A stretch of DNA of 64,000 nucleotides, taken from assembly GCA_934655875.1 (NCBI GenBank), contig CAKUHB010000010.1, positions 13,800-77,799 on the forward strand, given 5' to 3'. Under the pieces are notes generated by a model. That model ran no database searches. It was not told where the DNA came from and worked only from the letters and a program-made list of their open reading frames with translations. Each line of letters begins with the position of its first letter. Within the stretch, counting starts at the first letter, position 1. The stretch comes from an uncultured Oscillospiraceae bacterium (GTDB lineage: Bacteria; Bacillota; Clostridia; Oscillospirales; Oscillospiraceae). A program made the position numbers and the translations under genes. Positions 17,118 through 26,406 of this stretch are shown in pieces.

Positions 17118-18509
17118 TTAGTCCACAGTATCGGAGTCCAGATGCGGGATCAGACGGCAGAACTCGCGCAGCTCCCATGTGTAATCGCCCTCGACCTCGG
17201 CCATGTGATGGATGTACGGGCCATCGATCAGCTTGCGTTCCCACTTGGTCAGGTTGTTGAACCGCGCCCAGAGGTAGGTGCCGAAGGTGTACGGGCCGTC
17301 GGCGCTCTCCAGCGTGCCGTTCAGGAGCTGATAATGGCCATCGTCCTGATCGAAGCGGCAGATGGTGAACTTGCCGTCCTTGACCTGGAACCACTGACGC
17401 TGGTTTTCCTCGCGCGCAACGGTACCGGGCTTCTTGAGCGAATAGGCGAACGGGCCGCAGTGCCACAGCAGCTCAACGTTCTTGTCCTCGGGATGGCGGA
17501 CGGTGAACTCGCCGAAGAACGGCGGGTTCTTGCCCAGCGCCGCGCAGGACAGCAGTGCCATGGAGATCGCGCCGTGCATATCGCTCTCGCAGGAGACGAT
17601 GTAGCCCATGTCAGCCAGAATGCTGTAGGCGGTGCAGGGCATCGCGCCGACGCCCAGCTGCATGGACGTCCAGCACTCGGAGGAAATGACGTCGACGTCG
17701 TATTCCTCGAAGATCTCCTTATAAAGAAGCACGAAGGCATAAATCTTCTTCGCGAGCGGCGGGGTATCCTTGTCCATCTGATAGCGCTCGAACAGGATCT
17801 TTGCGCCCTCCTCCAGCTCCGCGTCGCGCTCTTTGAGAATGCGGTTATATTTGTCAATAATGACTGCCATGTTGACCGGGATGATGTGCATGCCGAAGCG
17901 CTGCATCAGCTCCCCTTCATTGAAAATAACGGAGCAGAAGGGCTTCGGACGCAGACCGACCTGTGCGATGCGCATGCCGCGGAAATTCTTGATCATGCAG
18001 GCGACGCGGACGAACTTGTCCAGACCGTCGGCGAAAATGGGGTCGCTGACGCGGCAGTTTTCAATGTAGCTGAACGGAACACTGTATCGCTGCATCTGAC
18101 GGCTGACGCCGAACAGACCGCATTGGCTGTCCGTGTGGCGGCTGCCGTCCGGCTCAAATACGTCGTCCAGCGGGCCCCAGAGCAAAACCGGCAGACCAAG
18201 CTCCTTGGTGACCATGGCGGCAACCTCTTCGTTACCGAAGTTGCTGTTGATGATAAAGATTGCGTCGGCGCGCTCTTTGCGCATCAGATCGACGACAGGC
18301 TGTACGTCCTTTTCATTATACAGGACTTCTACCTCGTTGATGCCCTTGAGATCGACGAACGAGACGTTTTCGCTGGTGAAATGCTCCTCGATATACGCTA
18401 CGGTTTTTCTTGCGCGATCTTCCGCGTATTCCCAGTTGAAAATACCCGGACGCGGGGTGCAGTCTCTGCGGATCGGCACCAGACCGATCTTGACATGATA
18501 ATTCAGCAT
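17118..18509 (-). CDS. L-fucose/L-arabinose isomerase-like protein
   Basis: A 463-aa protein with the two-part fold of the fucose/arabinose isomerase family: an N-terminal open sandwich (KIGLVPIRRDCTPR; then a region about residues 85-110 ending in LLWGP) and a C-terminal half with the probable metal-binding acids (ISSECWTSMQ, CESDMHGAIS, HCGPFAYS). Such enzymes convert aldoses to ketoses with Mn2+. Neighbours are a PfkB kinase upstream and a class II aldolase downstream, as expected for an isomerase. Many homologues lack tested activity, so the substrate is open. Confidence 0.75.
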   Translation of the reverse strand: MLNYHVKIGLVPIRRDCTPRPGIFNWEYAEDRARKTVAYIEEHFTSENVSFVDLKGINEVEVLYNEKDVQPVVDLMRKERADAIFIINSNFGNEEVAAMVTKELGLPVLLWGPLDDVFEPDGSRHTDSQCGLFGVSRQMQRYSVPFSYIENCRVSDPIFADGLDKFVRVACMIKNFRGMRIAQVGLRPKPFCSVIFNEGELMQRFGMHIIPVNMAVIIDKYNRILKERDAELEEGAKILFERYQMDKDTPPLAKKIYAFVLLYKEIFEEYDVDVISSECWTSMQLGVGAMPCTAYSILADMGYIVSCESDMHGAISMALLSCAALGKNPPFFGEFTVRHPEDKNVELLWHCGPFAYSLKKPGTVAREENQRQWFQVKDGKFTICRFDQDDGHYQLLNGTLESADGPYTFGTYLWARFNNLTKWERKLIDGPYIHHMAEVEGDYTWELREFCRLIPHLDSDTVD

Positions 18510-18537
18510 GATGGTTTCCTCCCTGTCTTTCTTTTTG

Positions 18538-19524
18538 TCAAGCGTTCAGAAGTCCATATTTATAATGCCGGACGCGCTCGTCCAGCTCGGTTCCGTCAAT
18601 TTCGCCCGTGGCGAGGAATTTTTCCAGAATCGGCAGCGTCGGGATACCGGAGCGTCCGCCGGGACGGGTGCATTTGATCGCCGAAACGCCGGAGCAGAAC
18701 CGGCAGCAGGTCTTTGCGTCCCAGCCCTGGAGCCACGCGTAGATATAGGCCCCGTGGAATACGTCGCCCGCGCCGGTCGAGTCGACCGCCTTGACCTTGA
18801 AAGCCGGAACCTCAAAAAATTCGTCTCCACAGAGACCGATGCAGCCATCAGCGCCAAAAGTAAAGATCACGGTTTTTGGTCCCTGCGACTGAATGGCGCG
18901 CAGGACGGCTTGGATATCTGCCCTGCCGCCGGAGTAGCCCTCAGTCTGGCACATGACGTTGTAATAGGTCTCGGAGCCGATGAAGATGTCCAGATGGCGG
19001 TAATTTTCATAGATATCCGGCCGGTAATACGCTGCGTCAATGGACACGACACCGCCTGCCTCGTGCATCCACTCGCAGGCTTTGATAATGGCTGGTGTAA
19101 ACTGGCCGATATGCAGCGCCTTTGCCGACTGGATATAGGTCTTGTCCAAATCTGACGGGGTCAACGGGTCAAAATCACCGGGCTTGCTGATAAATTCCTT
19201 GCCGTCAATTTCCTGTTCGGCCACACACAGGCAGAAATTCGTCCGTTTGCCGGCAGCTACCTTCAAGTGGGATGTATCGACATGGTTGTAGGCGAAATCC
19301 GCTGCGGCAAGCCGCCCCAGCATGTCGTCACCGACGACGCCGAGAATGGAGCTTTTCAGCCCCAGTCTCGCCGCCGCGACCATCGCCGTGGGGACGTTTC
19401 CGCCGCCCATGAAGCAGTAGTCGTTCATACGCATGTTGACGTTGGTTTCCGGGAGCTTGGACAACTGGATATCCAGATCCTGAAACGGGTCGCCGAAGCC
19501 TATGACGTCAAATTTCTTTTCCAT
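18538..19524 (-). CDS. PfkB family carbohydrate kinase
   Basis: A 328-aa ribokinase-fold kinase. The N-terminal signature region contains GGGNVPTAMVAAARLG with the di-glycine hinge; the C-terminal signature DSTGAGDVFHGAY holds the catalytic Asp and anion hole. It would phosphorylate a ketose or a keto-sugar acid with ATP. Between an isomerase-like gene and the aldehyde dehydrogenase, two roles fit: ketose kinase feeding the class II aldolase, or 2-keto-3-deoxygluconate (KDG) kinase. AAAGGGG precedes ATG 19524. Confidence 0.85.
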   Translation of the reverse strand: MEKKFDVIGFGDPFQDLDIQLSKLPETNVNMRMNDYCFMGGGNVPTAMVAAARLGLKSSILGVVGDDMLGRLAAADFAYNHVDTSHLKVAAGKRTNFCLCVAEQEIDGKEFISKPGDFDPLTPSDLDKTYIQSAKALHIGQFTPAIIKACEWMHEAGGVVSIDAAYYRPDIYENYRHLDIFIGSETYYNVMCQTEGYSGGRADIQAVLRAIQSQGPKTVIFTFGADGCIGLCGDEFFEVPAFKVKAVDSTGAGDVFHGAYIYAWLQGWDAKTCCRFCSGVSAIKCTRPGGRSGIPTLPILEKFLATGEIDGTELDERVRHYKYGLLNA

Positions 19525-19543
19525 TTCGTTCCCCTTTCTGCGT

Positions 19544-20974
19544 TTACGGGATCATGGCGCAGTATTTGAAGTCGAAATACTCCTCGAGGGACCAGGGGGA
19601 TTTGTCGCAGCCGACGCCGGACTGCTTGACGCCTGCGTGCGGAACCTGTTCGGTGCCGCCGGAGCCGTTAATGAAGATCTCGCCGGCTTCCATGCCCTCG
19701 AACGCTCTGGCAATTTCCTTCGCGTTGTGGCCGAAGAAGTAGGAGGACAGGCCGTAGATCGTGTTGTTGGCCTTTTCAATCGCCTCGTCCAGCGTCTTGA
19801 ACGGCTGCATCGGGATGATCGGCCCGAAGATCTCCTCTTTGCTCACGCGCATATCGTCCGTAACGTCCACCAGCAGCGCGGGCGTCATGTACGCGCCCTT
19901 CGCGAAGTCCTCCGGCACCTCGCCGCCCATCACGAGCTTCGCGCCGGACTTCACCGCGTCGTCCACCAGCTCCAGCATGCGGTCGCGCGCCTTTTTGTTG
20001 ATCAGCGGCCCCATGACCTGCCCTTCGTCCTTCCACCGGCCGAGCTTCACGGCGCGCAGCTTTTCCGCGACCTTTTCGCAGAGCTGCGGATAGATGCGCT
20101 CCTGCACATAAATGCGGTTATAGTTCACGCACGTCTGGCCCGCGAAGCCGGTCTTCTTCGCCACGATATTCGCCGCAACCTCGTCCAGATCCACGTCCGG
20201 CATCACGATGACCGGCGCGTTGCCGCCCAGCTCGAAGGAATACTTCTTTACGGATGTCGCGCCCTCGCGCATGATCTGCAGGCCCGTCTCGCTCGAACCG
20301 ATGAGCGTGATGAGCTTCGGGATGCTGCTGGAGTTGAGCGTCTTACCAACCTCTGCGGCCGGGCCGGAGATGATGTTGATGACGCCCGCCGGGAAGCCGA
20401 TCTTCTCCGCGATCACGCCGAGATAGAGCGTGGCCAGCGGGGTCTGGCTCGACGGCTTGATGATGCAGCAGCAGCCGGAGACGACTGCGGGCGCGATCTT
20501 CAGTCCCGCGTTGCCCAGCGGGTAGTTCCACGCCAGATGGCCGACCGAAACGCCCATCGGGCGGCGCTCGACAATATGATAGCCGCTGCCATACGTCCCT
20601 GTCGCGTTGGGGAAGGACGTGCCGTAGACGCGCTTGACCTCCTCCGCGTAATACTGGAAGCTCGTCATGCACCAGTCAAAGTCGCCGCAGGCCAGCGCAT
20701 ACGTTCTGCCGGATTCCCGGCTGACCAGCTCGACCAGCGTCTCACGCTCGGCAAGACACGCTTCGCGGAGCTTCAGCATCCAGTCGATGCGCGTCTGCAA
20801 GGGGGTCTTCGACCAGGTCTTGAACGCTTCCGCCGCCGCATCCAGCGCCTGCTGCGCCTGCGCCGCATTCGCGGAGCCGACCGTGCCGACGACCTCGCCG
20901 GTCGACGGGTCGAGCACGTCCAGCGGCTTTCCAAGGCCAGTAACCAATTTGCCGCCAATATACTGCTGATACAT
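19544..20974 (-). CDS. NAD(P)-dependent aldehyde dehydrogenase
   Basis: A 476-aa member of the ALDH superfamily, full length. Visible are the NAD-binding NYPLGNAG region, IKPSSQTP, GSSETG, the catalytic Glu in FELGGNAP and the nucleophile Cys in GQTCVNYNR, then EIFGPIIPM. Relatives act on lactaldehyde, glycolaldehyde, succinate semialdehyde or glyceraldehyde. The glycerate 2-kinase two genes upstream suggests glyceraldehyde to glycerate; lactaldehyde from a deoxyhexose is an alternative. AAGGAG precedes ATG 20974. The upstream enolase-like stop lies five bases away, so they are cotranscribed. Confidence 0.85.
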   Translation of the reverse strand: MYQQYIGGKLVTGLGKPLDVLDPSTGEVVGTVGSANAAQAQQALDAAAEAFKTWSKTPLQTRIDWMLKLREACLAERETLVELVSRESGRTYALACGDFDWCMTSFQYYAEEVKRVYGTSFPNATGTYGSGYHIVERRPMGVSVGHLAWNYPLGNAGLKIAPAVVSGCCCIIKPSSQTPLATLYLGVIAEKIGFPAGVINIISGPAAEVGKTLNSSSIPKLITLIGSSETGLQIMREGATSVKKYSFELGGNAPVIVMPDVDLDEVAANIVAKKTGFAGQTCVNYNRIYVQERIYPQLCEKVAEKLRAVKLGRWKDEGQVMGPLINKKARDRMLELVDDAVKSGAKLVMGGEVPEDFAKGAYMTPALLVDVTDDMRVSKEEIFGPIIPMQPFKTLDEAIEKANNTIYGLSSYFFGHNAKEIARAFEGMEAGEIFINGSGGTEQVPHAGVKQSGVGCDKSPWSLEEYFDFKYCAMIP

Positions 20975-20979
20975 CCCGC

Positions 20980-22290
20980 TTACTCCTTTCTCTCCAGCGC
21001 GTCCGCACGCTGCTGGTTCTTAAAGCCCTTCAGTCCGCGCGCACCGAGGAACTTCGCGGTCTTGCCGAGCTCTGCTTCAATTTCCATGAACCGGTTTGCC
21101 CGCGGGCCGATGCCGCACTCACGCACGGAGCCGGCGTTGATGCCCACGGCATAATCCGCAATGGACTCACCCTCGCCTCTGGAATCCGACGGCATGACGG
21201 CGTAGCCGAATTTGTATGCATACTGGATCATCTCCAGCGCTTCGGAGATCGTGCCGATCTGGTTGACCTTCAGCAGGACCGTATTGGCCGCTCCCTTCGT
21301 CACACCATAGGCCACGCGGCGGATGTTCGTCGTGAACAGATCATCGCCGACGATCTGGATGCCGGAATCCTTCGTCAGAGCCGCGGTCGTATCATAGTCG
21401 TCCTCGTTGAACGGATCCTCCAGAATGACGAACGGGAACTCCCTGATGATATGCAGATAGAAGTCGTAGAGCTGATCCTTCGTCTTGGGCTGAGCATTGA
21501 ACAGACCGTAATATTTGCCGTCTTCCTTGTTGTGATAGGTGTCGGTCGCAACGTCCATCTGGAAGCCGGCCTTTCCTTCGTAGCCTGCCTCGATGATCGT
21601 CTCGGTCATGGCTTCCCAGATCTCTTCGTCGGACTTGAACACGCCTTCCGGTACGACGATGAAATCGCGGATGTTCGGCGCGCCGCCGAAGCGCTTGTCC
21701 ATCTTCTCGGCCCAGCGGGTGTGGATATCCCAGCAGGCGTAGGACGCGTCGGCAAACGTGTCGAAGCCGAAGCACATGACGGACATGGTGGGCTTGCCGC
21801 CGGGGGTGGTGATGCCGCCGCCGTAGCGCTCATGGCCCGCGACCATCGCGACGCCCGGAACGGGCAGATACATCGCGTTCGCGCCGCCGATGTGCCGGTA
21901 AAGCGGGATGCCCAGCGCCGCCGCGCCCGCCTTTAAAACAGCCGCGGAGACGGCTGCCGTCGCGTTGCCGCCGAGCTTTGCCTTCGCATCCGGGACGATA
22001 TCGAGCATCGTGCGGTCGATCAGCCGCTGGTTGGCTGCGTCCAGTCCCTTCAGCGCCGGAGCAATGATCTCGTTGACGTTCCGCACCGCGCCCAGTACGC
22101 CCTTGCCGCGGAAGCGCTCGCCGCCGTCGAAGTCAAAATGGATCTCATGTGTGCCGATGGAAATGCCGGACGTGCACATGGCCCGGCCCGTCGCGCCGTT
22201 TTCCGTCGTGACCACGGCTTCTACGCCGGGGTTGCCGCGGTTCGTGTATACCTGTCTTGCTGTAATGGAGCGGATCTCTGTTCCTGCCAT
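20980..22290 (-). CDS. enolase-superfamily protein lacking the phosphate-binding residues of enolase
   Basis: A 436-aa protein with the enolase fold. Metal ligands are conserved (Asp246, Glu291, Asp316 in VGDDLF) and so is the general base Lys341 (LLKVNQIGT). Positions that bind the substrate phosphate or carboxylate in true enolase are changed: the HRSGE loop becomes SDSRGEGE (368-374), the second active-site Lys becomes Arg390, and loop 1 (SGAST in enolase) is SGISI. It is therefore unlikely to be the glycolytic enolase. Between aldehyde dehydrogenase and glycerate 2-kinase it may dehydrate a sugar acid, or, less likely, 2-phosphoglycerate. ATG 22290 follows AAGGAG by 11 bases. Confidence 0.75.
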   Translation of the reverse strand: MAGTEIRSITARQVYTNRGNPGVEAVVTTENGATGRAMCTSGISIGTHEIHFDFDGGERFRGKGVLGAVRNVNEIIAPALKGLDAANQRLIDRTMLDIVPDAKAKLGGNATAAVSAAVLKAGAAALGIPLYRHIGGANAMYLPVPGVAMVAGHERYGGGITTPGGKPTMSVMCFGFDTFADASYACWDIHTRWAEKMDKRFGGAPNIRDFIVVPEGVFKSDEEIWEAMTETIIEAGYEGKAGFQMDVATDTYHNKEDGKYYGLFNAQPKTKDQLYDFYLHIIREFPFVILEDPFNEDDYDTTAALTKDSGIQIVGDDLFTTNIRRVAYGVTKGAANTVLLKVNQIGTISEALEMIQYAYKFGYAVMPSDSRGEGESIADYAVGINAGSVRECGIGPRANRFMEIEAELGKTAKFLGARGLKGFKNQQRADALERKE

Positions 22291-22318
22291 TTTTTCTGTC
22301 ACTCCTTCTGTATTTCTT

Positions 22319-23782
22319 TTATTCCTGAATCAAAATCACGCGCAGATCGAGCGCGGAAACATTTGCTGCCGCCGCCACGCCGCAGCCGAGCCGCCAGAGC
22401 GGCTCCGACGTGCCGTGCGTGCGCAGCGCGTCCTCCAGATCGATCCCGGCCTGCTTCGCGGCCTGCGCCGTTTCGCCGTCTGTGATCGCACCGGCGAGGC
22501 ATTCCGGCGCGCCGGGGTATTGAAATCCGCCGGGGCCGTCCGTGCCGTCGGTGTCGACCGCGCCGAAAACGATCTTCCGGCTGCCCGCGATCGTCAGCGC
22601 CGCCGCCGTGCAGTATTCCTGGTTGCGTCCGCCGACGCCGCTCTCCGCGCCGACCGTCACCACGTTCTCGCCGGAGGACAGGAGCACGATGGGCGCGCGG
22701 AACGGCTCTGCCATGCGCTCTGCGCAAAGGGCCATCGCCGCGTCGACCAGACCCGCCTCCTTCGCCTCCGCCTGCTGATATTCCGAGAGCATGACGCAGG
22801 ACAGGCCAAGCTCCGCCGCCTTTTTCCGCACGGCGGGATAGACCGTCGCGTCCTTGAAGATAAGGCCGAAGAACCGCGCGCCGAGACTTTCATACTCTTC
22901 TACGCTCATGTTCTCCGTCTCCGGCGTGCCGCGCAGCAGCCGGTTCTGGATGGAAGCAGGGGTCTTGTCCCACGCGTTCCACTTTTGCAGGATCGCGATG
23001 CAGTCCGCATAGGTCGTGCCGGTGGCAAGCGGCGGGAAGAAGGTGTTGTGCTCCAGCATCTCAAAATACGTCGTGCGCGTCACGGGCGTATTCTGCTTTG
23101 AGGGGTCTGCCGTCGTCATGTGGACGAGCGCCGCGGGCCGGAACAGCCGCGAGAGCCTGCCGCCCTTGAAGCGGTCGATGTGCGTGCGGATGGGGTTCAG
23201 ATCGCTGGTCGGCACGCCCTTTTCAATCTGCATCATGTGGGTAAAGCGCGCGATCTCGTCAATGGTGATATCGTCCGCCGGATAGGTCATGAGCGAGCCG
23301 CAGCCACTTCCCGTGATGGTGAAGACCAGATCGCGGCTGGTGATATCCCGCGCCAGCGCTTCGATCTTTTTGCAGCCCTCGACGCAGGCTTCGTCCGGCA
23401 CGGGATGGCCCGCCAGCGTGACGCCGATCCTTTTGCAGATGATGTCTTCGCCGTGCTTGGCGATGACATGACCGCCGGTCAGCACATCGCCAAGCGCTTC
23501 CTCCATCGCCAGCGCCGCGCGCTGCACGCCCTTGGCCGCACCGACGACGTATACACGGTCATAGTCCTTCAGGTCAAATTCCAGCGGCCCTGCGTGCGGG
23601 TCGCCCTGCATTTCAAACCCGTCCGTGTGCAGAACGATCTTCCCATTCTCCACATGGACAAGCTGCTTCACCCGCACATACGGGTCGAGCGCGTCCAGAC
23701 CCGCGTCCAGCAGCTCCGCGACGATTTTTCGTCCTTCGCGATTGCCGTGCACGGTCAGCTGTTCTTTGTTGGTAATTCTCAT
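22319..23782 (-). CDS. glycerate 2-kinase, MOFRL type
   Basis: A 487-aa protein of the GckA/TtuD family: an N-terminal DUF4147 domain (VYVVGAAKGVQ, GHPVPDE, TGSGCGSLM) and a C-terminal MOFRL domain (SSGENVV and GAVDTDGTDGPGG). It phosphorylates D-glycerate at C2 with ATP to give 2-phosphoglycerate, directly a substrate of glycolytic enolase. The presence of this kinase class is the main reason to suspect a non-phosphorylative sugar-acid route producing glyceraldehyde. The start lies one base after the stop of the aldo/keto reductase gene, so translation is probably coupled. Confidence 0.85.
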   Translation of the reverse strand: MRITNKEQLTVHGNREGRKIVAELLDAGLDALDPYVRVKQLVHVENGKIVLHTDGFEMQGDPHAGPLEFDLKDYDRVYVVGAAKGVQRAALAMEEALGDVLTGGHVIAKHGEDIICKRIGVTLAGHPVPDEACVEGCKKIEALARDITSRDLVFTITGSGCGSLMTYPADDITIDEIARFTHMMQIEKGVPTSDLNPIRTHIDRFKGGRLSRLFRPAALVHMTTADPSKQNTPVTRTTYFEMLEHNTFFPPLATGTTYADCIAILQKWNAWDKTPASIQNRLLRGTPETENMSVEEYESLGARFFGLIFKDATVYPAVRKKAAELGLSCVMLSEYQQAEAKEAGLVDAAMALCAERMAEPFRAPIVLLSSGENVVTVGAESGVGGRNQEYCTAAALTIAGSRKIVFGAVDTDGTDGPGGFQYPGAPECLAGAITDGETAQAAKQAGIDLEDALRTHGTSEPLWRLGCGVAAAANVSALDLRVILIQE

Positions 23783-23783
23783 A

Positions 23784-24632
23784 TCAGAAATGGATCTCGT
23801 CGGGCACGGGGGCTTCGCCGCAGACGCCCTTGAGGTTTGCGATCAGCTGCACGTCCTCCGGCTCCAACTCGAAGTCGAATACGTTCAGGTTCTCCTTCAC
23901 GCGGTCCGGGTTTGCGGACTTCGGCAGCGGCAGCCAGCCCATCTGCATGCTCCAGCGCAGGCAGATCTGGCCGACGCTCCGGCCGTACTTCTGCGCAAGC
24001 TGCTGCATCTGCGGCACCTTGAAGATCGCGCCGGTGCCGAACGGGCTGTAGGCTTCGACGAGAATGTTGTTCTTTTTGCAGTATTCCACGACCTCCGGCT
24101 GCGTCACGCCGGGGCAGAGGCGGAGTTGGTTGACCATGGGGAGAATTTCGCAGTGCTCCTTCAAAAGTTCAATATGGTGCGGCATGAAGTTGCTCACGCC
24201 GATGGCGCGGATGCGCCCGGCCTTGTAGAGCTCCTCAAACGCTTTCCAGGTGCCGATGGTAGCTTCCTGCCACGTTGTGCGGTACTGGATGGGGTTCGGC
24301 CAGTGGATCAGGTACAGATCCAGATAGCGCAGACCGAGCCGGGAAAGCGTCATGTCGAATGCTTCAAGCGTCGCCTGATAGCCGTGCGCAGCGTTGCGCA
24401 GCTTGCTGGTCACAAAAATTTCCTCGCGGGGAACACCGCTGATGCGGATGCCCTGGCCGACGCCGCGCTCATTGCCATAAGCGGCAGCGGTGTCGATGAG
24501 GCGGTAGCCCGCCGCCATTGCGTCCTTCACCGCCGCGGACGCGACCGCGTCCGGGGACTGGTACGTGCCAAGCCCGATGCACGGCATGTTCACGCCGTTT
24601 GCGAGTGTATATGTATCCTGACTGGATCTCAT
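23784..24632 (-). CDS. aldo/keto reductase
   Basis: A 282-aa AKR with the tetrad visible: Asp and Tyr in LIDTAAAYGNE, Lys in FVTSKLRN and His in LIHWPNP; the cofactor segment is PKSANPDRVKEN. It reduces an aldehyde or ketone with NADPH. Within this operon it may reduce glyceraldehyde or a keto-sugar, draining excess aldehyde from the aldolases. ATG 24632 is preferred over the in-frame ATG 24638 because GGGAGG then lies 8 bases upstream. It is followed immediately by the glycerate kinase. Confidence 0.85.
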   Translation of the reverse strand: MRSSQDTYTLANGVNMPCIGLGTYQSPDAVASAAVKDAMAAGYRLIDTAAAYGNERGVGQGIRISGVPREEIFVTSKLRNAAHGYQATLEAFDMTLSRLGLRYLDLYLIHWPNPIQYRTTWQEATIGTWKAFEELYKAGRIRAIGVSNFMPHHIELLKEHCEILPMVNQLRLCPGVTQPEVVEYCKKNNILVEAYSPFGTGAIFKVPQMQQLAQKYGRSVGQICLRWSMQMGWLPLPKSANPDRVKENLNVFDFELEPEDVQLIANLKGVCGEAPVPDEIHF

Positions 24633-24646
24633 TGTCATTCCCTCCC

Positions 24647-25312
24647 TTATTTCCGGATCGCCAGACGGTTGCGCAGATCCTGCGCCTGATAGACGGACTC
24701 GCGCAGATTTCTTGCGATAAGCGCGTAATCGTTGTTCACAAGCGCCTGTCCCTGCGTGAACATCCAGTCGCCGCCGCAGATGACCTTCCGGTTTTCCAGC
24801 AGCGGGAGGAAATTCGTCTCATTGAGCATGCCGGTCACGAGGAAGTGGAGCATGGGGTATGCGCCGGTATATTCATTGAGCGTCGCCAGACCGCCGAGCT
24901 GGTAGATCGGGAAAAATTTGACCATATCGAGGCCGTATTCCACCGCCATGGTCATCTCACCCGGCGTGATGCAGTTCGGGATGACGGGGATCTTCTTGTC
25001 GATGCAGTATTCCACGACCTGCCGGCCGATGCCGGGCATGATGATAAACTGCGCGCCGTGATCGATGGCGGCCTTGGCCTGATCGAGCGTGATGATCGTG
25101 CCCGCGCCCGCGACGATCTCCGGAACGTCTCGCGCAATGCGCTCCAAATTTCCCATCGCGTGCTCGTTGCGCATCAGCACCTCCACCACGGGAAGTCCGC
25201 CCGCGACGAGGGCCTTTGCCGCCGGAACGGCCTGCTCCGGCTCCGCGTAGGCGATGATCGGCGCAATGCCGGTCACCTTCAATACATCCTTCATGAGTTC
25301 GGTTTTGTCCAT
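24647..25312 (-). CDS. KDPG/KDGal-type aldolase (2-keto-3-deoxy sugar-acid aldolase)
   Basis: A 221-aa class I aldolase of the Eda/DgoA family. VVEVLMRN carries the catalytic Glu, VGAGTI-like VAGAGTI and MPGI follow, and DMVKFFP holds the Schiff-base Lys; GGDWMF is at the phosphate or C-terminal loop. It cleaves a 2-keto-3-deoxy acid to pyruvate plus an aldehyde. Its presence with aldehyde dehydrogenase and glycerate 2-kinase supports cleavage of an unphosphorylated KDG or KDGal to pyruvate and glyceraldehyde. Whether it prefers the 6-phosphate is not visible. Confidence 0.83.
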   Translation of the reverse strand: MDKTELMKDVLKVTGIAPIIAYAEPEQAVPAAKALVAGGLPVVEVLMRNEHAMGNLERIARDVPEIVAGAGTIITLDQAKAAIDHGAQFIIMPGIGRQVVEYCIDKKIPVIPNCITPGEMTMAVEYGLDMVKFFPIYQLGGLATLNEYTGAYPMLHFLVTGMLNETNFLPLLENRKVICGGDWMFTQGQALVNNDYALIARNLRESVYQAQDLRNRLAIRK

Positions 25313-25325
25313 ACCCTGTTCCCTC

Positions 25326-26384
25326 TCAATCTGCCAGCCAGTGCAGGCTGGTCTTTGTCAGCGCGGCGGCCTTTTCGAGGTTCTCCGCCATATTGTCCGC
25401 GAGCTCCAGCCGGTTTTCCGCCAGCGCCTTCTCGCGCTTTGCCCACTCCATCTCACCGGGGACGAAGATCTTCTGCGCGTTCTTTGCCAGCGGCGCGGAT
25501 TCCAGCTCTTTCACCATCTGCTCCATGCGCGCTTCAAATTCGTCCATCGGCAGCATCTGCGCCAGATCCACGGCGATGAATGCGTGGCCGACGTTGTTCC
25601 TGGCCGCCAGATCGAGGTTCCAGCTCACGACCTGGCTGAGGAGTCCCGCGCCCGTCAGCACGGAAGCGAGGATCTCGACCATGATGGCGAAGCCGTAGCC
25701 CTTGTGCGCTGCCATGGGAAGAAGGTGCGAGCCATACGGGAAGCCGGACGGATCCGTCGTCGGCAGGCCCTCGGCGTCAATTAGGAAGCCGGGCGGCACC
25801 TGCTGGCCCTTTTCACGGGCCATGACGATCTTCAGGGCCGCGGCGCCGCTCAGGGCGATGTCGAGGAAGACGGACTTTCCGTTCTTCAGCGGCGCGGCGA
25901 ACGAGAAGGGGTTATTGCCGATGGCCACGTCGCGGCTGCCGGGGATGGCCATGTTGGGGTCGGTATTGCTCATGGCGATGCCGAGCAGGCCCTGCTGCGC
26001 GGCAAGATTGGCATAATAGCCGGCCGCGCCGAAGTGGCAGCTGTTGTGCACGCCGACATAGGCGATGCCGGTCTTCTTCGCTTTTTCGATGGCAAGCTCC
26101 ATGGCCCTGCAGGACGAGACCATGCCCATGGCCGCATTGCCGTTGACGACGGCCCACGAGGGGCCTTCCTTTTCCACCGTCGGGACGGCCTTCGCGTCCA
26201 GACCGCCCGCCTGCATCTTGCGGATATAATTGTACAGATTGTTCGTGCCGTGTGAGAACACGCCGAACGTGTCCGTCGTCACGAGCGTATTGGCGATCGT
26301 CCGCGCATCCTCCGCGCCGACCCCCGCCGCCTCCAGAGCCGCCCGCGCAAACCGCAGCAGCTCATCTACCTGAATTGCTTTCAT
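25326..26384 (-). CDS. malate/L-lactate dehydrogenase-like (Ldh_2/DlgD family) oxidoreductase
   Basis: A 352-aa NAD(P)-dependent enzyme of the Ldh_2 family, structurally unlike classical LDH. Motifs: FGVFSHGTNNL with the conserved His, VGVHNSCHFGAAGYY, NTDPNMAIPGS and NNPFSFAAP, then HKGYGFAIMVEIL. Family members reduce 2-keto acids such as 2,3-diketogulonate, oxaloacetate or ureidoglycolate-derived compounds. First enzyme gene downstream of the importer on this strand; it may reduce or oxidise a sugar-derived keto acid. Start ATG 26384 after AGGAGG; the upstream extension of the frame runs through the importer gene end and is not used. Confidence 0.83.
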   Translation of the reverse strand: MKAIQVDELLRFARAALEAAGVGAEDARTIANTLVTTDTFGVFSHGTNNLYNYIRKMQAGGLDAKAVPTVEKEGPSWAVVNGNAAMGMVSSCRAMELAIEKAKKTGIAYVGVHNSCHFGAAGYYANLAAQQGLLGIAMSNTDPNMAIPGSRDVAIGNNPFSFAAPLKNGKSVFLDIALSGAAALKIVMAREKGQQVPPGFLIDAEGLPTTDPSGFPYGSHLLPMAAHKGYGFAIMVEILASVLTGAGLLSQVVSWNLDLAARNNVGHAFIAVDLAQMLPMDEFEARMEQMVKELESAPLAKNAQKIFVPGEMEWAKREKALAENRLELADNMAENLEKAAALTKTSLHWLAD

Positions 26385-26406
26385 GTTGTTCCTCCTGACA
26401 GACCTC

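Noticed and set aside
16332..18677. Very long open frame (781 codons) on the + strand
   Set aside because: It lies opposite the class II aldolase and fucose-isomerase-like genes, which have clear motifs and ribosome sites; the + product is compositionally odd and reflects GC-rich codon use of the real genes.
20980..22290. Annotation as glycolytic enolase
   Set aside because: HRSGE loop and second active-site Lys are missing; see the finding on this gene.
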